This document shows positions 21,029-26,593 of a stretch of DNA of 26,593 nucleotides, one piece after another (the first letter of the stretch is position 1; each line of letters opens with the position of its first letter). A program made the translations under genes and the position numbers. This DNA is from Candidatus Uhrbacteria bacterium (GTDB lineage Bacteria > Patescibacteriota > Patescibacteriia > 2-12-FULL-60-25). The notes below the pieces were generated by a model that was not told the DNA's origin, did no database searches, and saw only the letters and a list, made by a program, of their open reading frames with translations. Location of the stretch: assembly GCA_023246415.1 (NCBI GenBank), contig JAHFIK010000009.1:2172-28764 (forward strand). The letters run 5' to 3'.

Positions 21029-21183
21029 ACTTTCCTGAGGAATCTGCGACAGCCTGCCCCGAGTGCATCCGAGGGGAAGGATCCCTTGGAAGAGAGATTC
21101 ATCTAAGTAGATGCGAATTTTTTTCGCCCGTCTCTTCCAAGGGATCCCTCCTCCGACCGCGGACGGTCGTCGTTCGGGAAAGT
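21029..21183. repeat. 155-base inverted-repeat element, ACTTTCC family
   Basis: The ends are ACTTTCCTGA and (inverted) ACTTTCCCGA. Inner arms 21079-21095 and 21131-21147 are perfectly complementary over 17 bases (GGATCCCTTGGAAGAGA), with a small CATCT/AGATG hairpin at the tip. It shares its ends and core with the element at 13243-13365. No coding capacity. It fills most of the gap between divergent genes. Confidence 0.78.
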
Positions 21184-21237
21184 GATTGAGAGGGGCGTGC
21201 ACGGTCGAGAAATATTCTTTCTAAGCCCCTGTCCCCG

Positions 21238-21266
21238 TTGACACGTCCATCAACTTCACCTATACC
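21238..21266 (+). promoter_or_regulatory. Promoter of the TIM-barrel gene
   Basis: Consensus TTGACA (21238-21243), 17-base spacer, TATACC (21261-21266). An AAGGTGG ribosome binding site (21286-21292) lies 3 bases before the ATG at 21296. Confidence 0.6.
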
Positions 21267-21295
21267 GGTCCTGTCGGACTTCGACAAGGTGGACC

Positions 21296-22102
21296 ATGGA
21301 ACGTTCATTGATATTTCTCTCTAGTTTTTCGGTGTTTCCGCTGCAGGCCGCGTCAGCCATCGCGCTCGCAAAGGCGTGCCGATACGATGGTGTTGAATTA
21401 TTTCTCCATCGTCGTGATCGTCCGCAGATTCTCAATCATCTTCGTGATGCGCAGGCCATGGGTCTGCGTTGCACGATGCATCAGTTTTGGAGTTATGCGG
21501 AAAGCCCAACGCTCCTCAACGCCTGCTTGCAGGCGCTTGGGTACACGGAGCCCGAAGGGTATTCGCTGAACGGTCAGGTTCCGCCGAAAACGCGCGTCCC
21601 GACCGTCATCTATGCCGAGCGCATTCCGGAATCGCTTCAGTCACGCCTCGGCTATGACTTTCGTGTGCAGACCTGTTCGCTTGATGCGAACGGGGCATCG
21701 AAACTTCCGTATGAACGGTTCGTCCAGCTCGTACGCAAATACAATCTTCCGGTCTGTTTCGACATTCAACATGCGCTGGAATATCTCTCAGGAAAACTCG
21801 GCGTTGAGCATCTTCCGGATTCACCGGATGAACTCATGTCGCGCCTGAAGCGGCTCTGGTCGGATCTCGGTCCGTACGTGAAAGAGATCCATCTCACGGA
21901 TTGCCATCCGCGTGCCGGGAAACGAAACGTATTTCCTGGCGATGGTCTTCTCCCGCTCTTCAATTTTTTCGGCATGCTGAGAGAATTGCGTTGGCATGGC
22001 GACATTGTTCCGGAGGTCTCGCCGGTCCACCTATTCCCATATCGCTTTGGGGCCGCGCGCCTTCGAGCGCATGTCCAAAAACTCGTCGAAGGACGCTGGT
22101 AG
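21296..22102 (+). CDS. Sugar-phosphate isomerase/epimerase-like TIM-barrel protein (268 aa)
   Basis: The pattern fits the xylose-isomerase-like (AP endonuclease 2) TIM barrel: the first strand and helix LAKACRYDGVELFLHRRD, then AQAMGLRCTMHQFWSY, KYNLPVCFDIQHALEYLSG (Asp/His of a metal site), VKEIHLTDCHPRAGKRNVFPGDGLLPL (His-x-Asp plus the typical 'H.....G.G' segment) and IVPEVSP (Glu). These positions usually bind a divalent metal and the sugar. The length is normal. The substrate is unknown; it may be an isomerase, epimerase or endonuclease-like enzyme. A consensus promoter and a ribosome binding site precede it, and the M50 protease gene follows with its own promoter. Confidence 0.85.
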   Translation: MERSLIFLSSFSVFPLQAASAIALAKACRYDGVELFLHRRDRPQILNHLRDAQAMGLRCTMHQFWSYAESPTLLNACLQALGYTEPEGYSLNGQVPPKTRVPTVIYAERIPESLQSRLGYDFRVQTCSLDANGASKLPYERFVQLVRKYNLPVCFDIQHALEYLSGKLGVEHLPDSPDELMSRLKRLWSDLGPYVKEIHLTDCHPRAGKRNVFPGDGLLPLFNFFGMLRELRWHGDIVPEVSPVHLFPYRFGAARLRAHVQKLVEGRW

Positions 22103-22129
22103 GACACTACTCGCCCGATCTCCTCTTCT

Positions 22130-22158
22130 CACCCTCACCGGTCTTCTGGTGGGGGTGA
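22130..22158 (+). terminator. Possible terminator after the TIM-barrel gene
   Basis: CACCCTCACC pairs with GGTGGGGGTG around GGTCTTCT with one imperfect pair. No T-tract follows, so strength is doubtful. Confidence 0.4.
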
Positions 22159-22174
22159 TGCGTTATACGGATCG

Positions 22175-22203
22175 TTGACGCGACCGCTGTTTTTTGATAC
22201 GAA
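22175..22203 (+). promoter_or_regulatory. Promoter of the M50 protease gene
   Basis: TTGACG (22175-22180), 17-base spacer, TACGAA (22198-22203), followed by a GGAGG ribosome binding site (22240-22244) and the ATG at 22249. Confidence 0.5.
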
Positions 22204-22248
22204 TCCGTTTCGCCCCTTCCCATGTTCAGATCTCATTGCGGAGGATGT

Positions 22249-23076
22249 ATGAAGAAGGCGTTTGGGATCATCGTTGCGATTCTGACGTTGAATGTCGCAA
22301 TTATTATTCACGAGTTTGGTCACTTTCTGGCGTTCCAGGAAGCGCATATTCCGGTCGAGACATTTGCGGTCGGCATTCCGGTTCCGTATCTCACGCTGAA
22401 ATGGCACTTCGCGGCGTACCCCGAAACGACGTTTGAATGCTCTCCGCTCTTTGTTGGTGGTTACAATCAGCTATCAAGATCGGCGACGAAGCTCGTGTAC
22501 GCGCTCCCGCTCGAACAGCAGGTTCACATCAGCGCCAGGGGGATTGAGTTCGGACTCTTTCTCGGCATCGGACTCCTTTGGGTAGTGTGCATCTTGATGT
22601 GGAATGTGCCACGCCGCCGATTACGGAACGGGATGGCCGCCGTGTTGACCGCGGTCTGTCTTGGAACGGTTCTGTTTCCGTTTGTCACGGAAGCGGTGAT
22701 CTTTCCGCTGATCGGATTGGCGCAGATGTCTTACACGATTTCGAAACTCGGAACGGACTTGGATAGCCCGATCGGGTTCGTGCGCCAGATCTCTCAGTCT
22801 GTTTCGACGGGCATCACCGATTTTTTGAGGGCACTCGTTTCACTGACGATCGGATATTCGATCTTCAATATGATTCCGCTCGCACCATTGGACGGCGGGG
22901 AGATCATTATTGCGGCGATCGCCCGCTATTCGCAGCGAGCCGGATTTCTTTACGATCGTGGATCCAAGCTGTTTCTTGTGGCTGCCGTGGGTGTCTGCAT
23001 TCTCGTGCCGCTCATTCGAAGGCTGAATCAGCTGAACGCCGAGTATCGCGCACTGACACGTTCATCGACGAAGTAG
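22249..23076 (+). CDS. M50 family (site-2 protease-like) membrane metalloprotease
   Basis: 275 residues from MKKAFGIIVA; the ATG at 22249 has GGAGG 4 bases upstream, so the open frame from 22222 is too long. The zinc motif HEFGH is at 21-25 in the first membrane helix, and the second ligand motif NMIPLAPLDGG is at 207-217. Further membrane helices lie at about 102-120, 128-150 and 240-258. The periplasmic region between the motifs (about 30-100) has no PDZ domain of the RseP kind. Such proteases cut membrane-bound substrates, typically anti-sigma factors or signal peptides. Partners are not visible nearby. A single-gene unit with promoter and terminator is likely. Confidence 0.9.
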   Translation: MKKAFGIIVAILTLNVAIIIHEFGHFLAFQEAHIPVETFAVGIPVPYLTLKWHFAAYPETTFECSPLFVGGYNQLSRSATKLVYALPLEQQVHISARGIEFGLFLGIGLLWVVCILMWNVPRRRLRNGMAAVLTAVCLGTVLFPFVTEAVIFPLIGLAQMSYTISKLGTDLDSPIGFVRQISQSVSTGITDFLRALVSLTIGYSIFNMIPLAPLDGGEIIIAAIARYSQRAGFLYDRGSKLFLVAAVGVCILVPLIRRLNQLNAEYRALTRSSTK

Positions 23077-23106
23077 CGATTACCTCCCTCCGCATGAGAT
23101 TCGAAA

Positions 23107-23136
23107 CGCCGCCCTGGGTTCACTCCCACGGGCGGC
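23107..23136 (+). terminator. Intrinsic terminator after the M50 gene
   Basis: GCCGCCC pairs with GGGCGGC, with an inner TGGG/CCCA stem and one bulged base, followed by GATTTGTATTGTT. It lies between convergent genes. Confidence 0.75.
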
Positions 23137-23163
23137 GATTTGTATTGTTGGATCGTTTGACTG

Positions 23164-23361
23164 TTATGGATCCGCAATATACTGCACTCTTCCAACTTCC
23201 CCCGTCTCCAATCTGACTTTGATGCCGCGCGGATGCACGGCCTTGCTCGTGAGGAGATCCTTAACGATTCCTTGCGTGGCAACGCCGGTTTTCTGATCCT
23301 CCTTTTTGACGATATACACCGCGAGGCCAGGGTAGATATTTTTACGAATCGTGCCGTCCAT
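23164..23361 (-). CDS. ywbE: YwbE family protein (65 aa)
   Basis: Starts MDGTIRKNIYPGLAVYIVKK and continues EDQKTGVATQGIVKDLLTSK, then HPRGIKVRLETGEVGRVQYI. This matches the small YwbE family (DUF2196) closely in length and order: R-K-x-I-x-PG, the central KDQ-TG and GIVKD-LT, and the final HP-GIKVRL-(D/T)G-VGRVQ. The family is widespread and of unknown function; the short beta-rich fold suggests a role with RNA or ribosomes, which I cannot confirm. The start at 23361 is preferred over the open extension to 23394 because the family begins here and a -10 box (TATATT) ends 7 bases upstream. Confidence 0.9.
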   Translation of the reverse strand: MDGTIRKNIYPGLAVYIVKKEDQKTGVATQGIVKDLLTSKAVHPRGIKVRLETGEVGRVQYIADP

Positions 23362-23368
23362 GGCGAGG

Positions 23369-23398
23369 AATATATCGCAATATCTCATAATCAAGCAA
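23369..23398 (-). promoter_or_regulatory. Candidate promoter of ywbE, leaderless geometry
   Basis: TTGCTT (23393-23398), 18-base spacer, TATATT (23369-23374), 7 bases to the ATG. Confidence 0.38.
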
Positions 23399-23416
23399 TT
23401 CCATTAATGAATGGAA
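23397..23416. repeat. Short palindrome ATTCCATT-aatg-AATGGAAT overlapping the methyltransferase 3' end
   Basis: 8-base arms around AATG. The final codons of the methyltransferase gene (Ser-Ile-His-stop) lie within it. It may act as the 3' hairpin of that gene. Confidence 0.5.
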
Positions 23417-24225
23417 TCGTCTGATGACTCGATCGTTTGAGCGTTATCGCTCCCATCCGACCCCGGCTTTTTAGGGATCTTTCGAAGGACGAAGAATCCA
23501 TGGCTGAATCGTCCGGGCATATTCGCTTCATCCTCAAGCACCTCGAAGCCGTGTTCGTGAAAAAAATTCTCCCATTCCTGTGCATTGCGAAAGCGATGTG
23601 TGGAATGCGGTGTGATCGCTTGATTCAGTGTTCGATTCTCCCAGACGATCGTCTGACGTTCTTTTTCTGAATCAACCAGGTCCTCGGCGACAAACAGGAA
23701 TCCGTCTGCGCGAAGCAATCGTCGGATCTCATCGAACAGACAATGATGCAACGATTCGTTCACGTGATGAAACATGAAATTGACGGTCACGCCATCTGCG
23801 GAATGACTCTCGATGCGTTGCATCTCTTTAGATCGGTGGTGCATCTCATGACAGGTTGAGCCACGGACGAGCGTGCGTGATTGCGGTTTCACGGATGTGA
23901 ATGTGTCATCGGCGTGAATCCCGGTGATGGTTGACCCCGGGAACAGACGGTCGATTTCCGGCATCTCGTATTCAAGATCAAATCCGATGCAGACGAACGA
24001 CTGGCCGCGGGGAGTCTGATGGGCCGTCGAGGGGTCAGGTTCAGTCAGTAACCGCGTTGGTGTCAGGTATTTTTCAATTTGAAATTGTTCAATGACCCAC
24101 CGTGCCCGGGTTTGTCGTTTTCGTTGATCCGGCCGTGGTCCGAATACGCGCCGTATGGTTTCGCGAACACGACCCCATGGGAGAAGAGCTGGTTTGGTTG
24201 ATTGCGGTGGTTGCGGAAAGGCCAT
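23404..24225 (-). CDS. Class I SAM-dependent methyltransferase-like protein (273 aa)
   Basis: Begins at MAFPQPPQSTKPALLPWGRV (24225). The basic N-terminal 70 residues (VRETIRRVFGPRPDQRKRQT) precede a Rossmann-like core. Motif I is unusual: FVCIGFDLEYEMPEIDRLFP lacks the D-x-G-x-G loop. Motif II-like TITGIHAD and the typical C-terminal pattern FMFHHVNESLHHCLFDEIRR followed by LLRADGFLFVAEDLVDSEKE are clear. It resembles methyltransferases of the 'type 11' group. The degenerate glycine loop raises doubt about SAM binding; it could be an inactive or divergent member. The tail (KKPGSDGSDNAQTIESSDDS) is flexible. The substrate is unknown. Confidence 0.7.
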   Translation of the reverse strand: MAFPQPPQSTKPALLPWGRVRETIRRVFGPRPDQRKRQTRARWVIEQFQIEKYLTPTRLLTEPDPSTAHQTPRGQSFVCIGFDLEYEMPEIDRLFPGSTITGIHADDTFTSVKPQSRTLVRGSTCHEMHHRSKEMQRIESHSADGVTVNFMFHHVNESLHHCLFDEIRRLLRADGFLFVAEDLVDSEKERQTIVWENRTLNQAITPHSTHRFRNAQEWENFFHEHGFEVLEDEANMPGRFSHGFFVLRKIPKKPGSDGSDNAQTIESSDDSIH

Positions 24226-24263
24226 CTCTGCACCGTAGCACAGATCGCCGTTTGTGCCGCGTC

Positions 24264-24328
24264 TCTCAATATCCGCCAATCAAACAATCCCTTTCGCGAA
24301 GGGATTGTTTGATTGGCGGATATTGAGA
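24264..24328. repeat. 30-bp perfect hairpin between recQ and the methyltransferase gene
   Basis: Arms 24264-24293 and 24299-24328 are perfectly complementary around TCGCG. The arms contain CAAACAATCCCTT, akin to the AACAATCC hairpins elsewhere. It lies 20 bases after the recQ stop on the minus strand; there is no U-tract, but such a stem could end or protect the recQ mRNA. Confidence 0.7.
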
Positions 24329-24347
24329 TTAAGATACGTTCATCGCC

Positions 24348-26252
24348 CTAAAACGGTTGGTCATCCGTATCAGGATCACTCGCACGCTGATTCGTGTCGG
24401 TTGCCTGTGATCGTCGACGTAACTTCTCCAATAACCGCACATACCGGATCTCGTCATAGCTGTAGTCCTCGCCGAGTTTTGCGCGTGCGGGCGCGAGGAG
24501 TTCTCCGCCGGTCGCGGTGAGCGCGGCTGCGATCGTGTGATATCGTTCTTGCGATGGGAAGGTGAGGTGCGACGTCTCCAATTTCAGGTTGAGGTCGTTC
24601 GCTTGCTCGATGTGTTGGAGGATCGTCCCCATGGCAAGATTGCGCATCTGGGCGATTTCGCCGACCTTGCGACCTTCTTTTAAGAGCAAGATCGTCGCTT
24701 CGATTGTTTCAGAAATCGCGCGCTTCACTTTTTCTTTAGGGGCCTTTGGTGCACGAACAGACGTCTCTTTTGGAGCGACCTCTTTTTCAGCGATGTTGTG
24801 TGCGGTAGCGTACTCGCGAATCTCTCTTAAGAATGTTTCTCCGTAGTGCGCGAGTTTTTCTTTTCCAACACCGAAGACGCGCGAGAGCGTTTCGAGGCGC
24901 TGCGGATAGACGCGTGCCATTTCCTGGAGGGACTTATCGCCGAAGACGACGTATGGCGGAACGCCTTGCTCTTCTGCGATCTCTCGTCGCTTGGCGCGGA
25001 GGATGTCGAAGAGGTCGCGGTCAAAGTCCACGGGCGTGAGGTCTTTGAGCGGCTTGCGCTGTTCGCGCGGCGGCAGGCAGATGTCGCATCCGCCGCAAGA
25101 CGTTTCGTTCCAGGATTCTCCAAAGAATCGCAGGAGGAATGCGCGACGACAGGTTTTTTGCTCGCAGTAATTCGTGATGTCTTGGAGTTGAAGCCGTGCG
25201 CGGAGCTGTTCTTTCGGATCCGGGATCTCTCGAATGAAATATTCCTGCTTGAACCGATCGCCTGCTGAGTAATAGAGGATGCAGTCACTGGGGAGTCCGT
25301 CGCGACCGGCACGGCCCGTTTCTTGGTAGTATCCCTCAACCGATTTTGGGATATCCATGTGGACGACCAGGCGGACGTCCGGTTTATCGATCCCCATCCC
25401 AAATGCGATCGTTGCGGCGATGACCGGAACCTGATCGCGAATGAACTGCTCCTGAACGCGCGTCCGCTCCTGCGGCGTCAGTCCGGCATGATACGCGGCC
25501 GCGCTCACGCCATTCGCGCGAAGATCTGCGGCGACTTTTTCCGTACTCTTTCTTGAAAAACAGTACACGATGACGGATTGGCCCGGACGATCCCGGACTT
25601 CCGCGAGCAAGCAATCAAATGATTTCTTCTTCGGTTCCACGCGGTACGTGAGGTTTGGGCGATTGAAGCTGGACTGGAAAATCCGACCATGTTCGAGTCC
25701 GAGTTGCTTCACGATGTCTGTCCGTACGCGCGCATTGGCCGTTGCGGTCAGTGCAATGATCGGCGTCTCCGGAAACATCCGTCGCAGAGAACTTAAATTG
25801 CGATAGTCGGGTCGAAAATCATGGCCCCATTCTGAAATACAGTGCGCTTCGTCAATCGCGAACAGGCTGACGCGAAGGGATTTTAAAAATTGTTGAACCG
25901 ATGGCATCGCTAATCGCTCTGGTGCTAGATAGAGGAGTTTGAGTTCTTCTCGCAGAGCCATCTGTTCCACGCGCGCCATCTCTCCTTGAGATAGGGAGCT
26001 GTTCATGAACGCCGCCGGAATGCCGTTCGCCTTCAGCGCATCCACCTGATCCTTCATGAGCGCGATGAGCGGGGAGATAACGACCGTGATTCCTGGAAAT
26101 TTGAGCGCCGGGAGTTGGAAACAGAGCGACTTTCCGCCGCCTGTTGGCATTAAGACGAGCGCGTCCCGGCCGGAGACGCAGCAATCAATCACTTCCTTTT
26201 GAAGCGGGCGGAACTGGTCGTAGCCAAAATGTTTTTTGAGGAGATCGAGCAT
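24348..26252 (-). CDS. recQ: ATP-dependent DNA helicase RecQ
   Basis: 634 residues from MLDLLKKHFGYDQFRPLQKE (26252); the open frame to 26426 adds a spurious N-terminus. Helicase motifs: Q-motif region FRPLQ (14-18), Walker A MPTGGGKS (35-42), DEAH (134-137), SAT-like LTATA (168-172) and motif VI QETGRAGRDG (310-319). The RQC zinc site uses C363, C368, C386 and C389/C392 (TSCGGCDIC). An HRDC domain follows at about 405-485 (FDILRAKRREIAEEQGVPPY). The 512-600 region (KVKRAISETIEATILLLKEG, KVGEIAQMRNLAMGTILQHI) is the helix-turn-helix tail found in many RecQs. It unwinds DNA 3'-5' in recombination repair and fork restart. No ribosome binding site is visible. Confidence 0.96.
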   Translation of the reverse strand: MLDLLKKHFGYDQFRPLQKEVIDCCVSGRDALVLMPTGGGKSLCFQLPALKFPGITVVISPLIALMKDQVDALKANGIPAAFMNSSLSQGEMARVEQMALREELKLLYLAPERLAMPSVQQFLKSLRVSLFAIDEAHCISEWGHDFRPDYRNLSSLRRMFPETPIIALTATANARVRTDIVKQLGLEHGRIFQSSFNRPNLTYRVEPKKKSFDCLLAEVRDRPGQSVIVYCFSRKSTEKVAADLRANGVSAAAYHAGLTPQERTRVQEQFIRDQVPVIAATIAFGMGIDKPDVRLVVHMDIPKSVEGYYQETGRAGRDGLPSDCILYYSAGDRFKQEYFIREIPDPKEQLRARLQLQDITNYCEQKTCRRAFLLRFFGESWNETSCGGCDICLPPREQRKPLKDLTPVDFDRDLFDILRAKRREIAEEQGVPPYVVFGDKSLQEMARVYPQRLETLSRVFGVGKEKLAHYGETFLREIREYATAHNIAEKEVAPKETSVRAPKAPKEKVKRAISETIEATILLLKEGRKVGEIAQMRNLAMGTILQHIEQANDLNLKLETSHLTFPSQERYHTIAAALTATGGELLAPARAKLGEDYSYDEIRYVRLLEKLRRRSQATDTNQRASDPDTDDQPF

Positions 26253-26411
26253 GGGCGTCGAAAGCGTATGGTGCAGGAAGCACCTGAAGAAGTGAATAGG
26301 CAAGACATTCCGTCTCACGGATCGAGTTGGGGTGTCAAGCGCGAGAATTTCTCTCAATATGCATCGTAGATGGTAATCATGCACCGTGGATCGTGATCGC
26401 GCTTGAACGGA

Positions 26412-26420
26412 TGTGGATAA
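26412..26420 (-). promoter_or_regulatory. Perfect DnaA box (TTATCCACA) upstream of recQ
   Basis: The minus strand reads TTATCCACA exactly. A single isolated box can occur by chance, so a regulatory role is only possible. Confidence 0.3.
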
Positions 26421-26448
26421 TAACATCGAAATACAATCTCTTTTGTCA

Positions 26449-26472
26449 CCCCGCCTCTCGCGAGAGGCGGGG
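26449..26472. repeat. Perfect 24-base palindrome CCCCGCCTCTCG/CGAGAGGCGGGG
   Basis: Self-complementary with no loop. It is embedded in a degenerate copy of the TTTTGTCA element (TTTTGTCA before it, CGCTTTCC after it). Confidence 0.75.
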
Positions 26473-26527
26473 TCGCTTTCCAGAGGAAGGTGCTGATCAT
26501 CTCAGACGACTCAATTCGCAAACAATC

Positions 26528-26593
26528 TTTTTTGTCATTCTGAGCCTGCGAAGAATCCCTTTCCATAGGAAGGTAGTGAGCGGTCTCGAACGA
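26528..26593. mobile_element. TTTTGTCATTCTGA-family element, cut by the window end
   Basis: TTTTGTCATTCTGAGC, then GAAGAATCCCTTTCC, matches the left end of the element at 18857-19049 with few changes. The right end lies beyond the window. Confidence 0.6.

Larger units (their letters stand above)
26253..26593. other. Upstream region of recQ: no gene, repeats and a DnaA box
   Basis: 341 bases without a gene. It holds a perfect DnaA-box sequence TGTGGATAA (26412-26420), a perfect 24-base palindrome (26449-26472) and TTTTGTCATTCTGA-family repeat DNA from 26441 to the window end. A TTGACA lies at 26333-26338 on the minus strand, but I find no matching -10 box, so no recQ promoter is called. Confidence 0.5.

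Noticed and set aside
13180..24328. CRISPR array
   Set aside because: The repeats are single hairpins or pairs of inverted arms, not regularly spaced direct repeats with unique spacers; no cas gene is present.
26253..26426. 58-residue N-terminal extension of RecQ
   Set aside because: RecQ proteins begin close to the FRPLQ motif; the extension is Arg/Ser/Thr-rich and lies in repeat-containing DNA.
1..26593. tRNA or rRNA genes
   Set aside because: No cloverleaf with a GTTCRANYC-like arm and no rRNA-like conserved stretch was noticed in the gene-free gaps; a dedicated RNA scan would be needed to be certain.

Overview
The window looks like a chromosomal segment from an uncultivated bacterium, most plausibly of the Candidate Phyla Radiation (Patescibacteria). 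This is an inference, because no rRNA gene lies in the window. Supporting points are: a type IV pilin and a dnaA-dnaN pair as the only core markers; a GH18/deacetylase/GT2 fusion and a secreted protein with a C-terminal repeat domain that I associate with this group; short compact genes with many hypotheticals; frequent starts without a ribosome binding site; and several promoters whose -10 box lies only 6-10 bases before the start codon, which suggests leaderless mRNAs. No tRNA, rRNA, CRISPR array, transposase or integrase gene was found.

Layout. 1-503 holds the 3' part of a type IV pilin gene. 590-3420 carries dnaN and dnaA on the minus strand, with a near-consensus DnaA box beside the dnaA promoter. 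3782-5435 holds small genes: a hypothetical, a zinc-ribbon protein, a NUDIX hydrolase and an acidic hypothetical. 5562-6500 is a secreted surface protein. 6599-9994 is one large gene for a membrane protein that combines a GH18-like domain, a NodB polysaccharide deacetylase and a GT2 synthase. 10151-12400 contains two unknown genes and a secreted protein that looks like a beta-barrel.

12467-15683 is the most interesting part. Three minus-strand genes encode an ATP-grasp/citrate-binding subunit, a CoA-binding phosphohistidine subunit and a stand-alone citryl-CoA lyase. Together they make a three-gene split ATP-citrate lyase (citrate + CoA + ATP to acetyl-CoA + oxaloacetate). Both gaps between these genes are filled by inverted-repeat elements, and one of them supplies the stop codon of the first gene.

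15821-19955 holds a membrane protein, an adenine-phosphoribosyltransferase-like enzyme, two hypotheticals, a possible leaderless cysteine-rich mini-ORF and a protein with a beta-carbonic-anhydrase-like zinc motif. 20141-24225 holds a histidine phosphatase, a zinc-ribbon protein, a TIM-barrel epimerase-like protein, an M50 protease, a YwbE-like protein and a methyltransferase. 24348-26252 is recQ.

Intergenic DNA is unusually rich in hairpins and inverted repeats. I see at least three families: AACAA/TTGTT-arm hairpins, ACTTTCC-ended elements that share a GGATCCCTTGGAAG core, and TTTTGTCATTCTGA-ended elements. There are also several hairpins built from short quasi-repeated words. These probably include terminators and MITE-like or REP-like elements.
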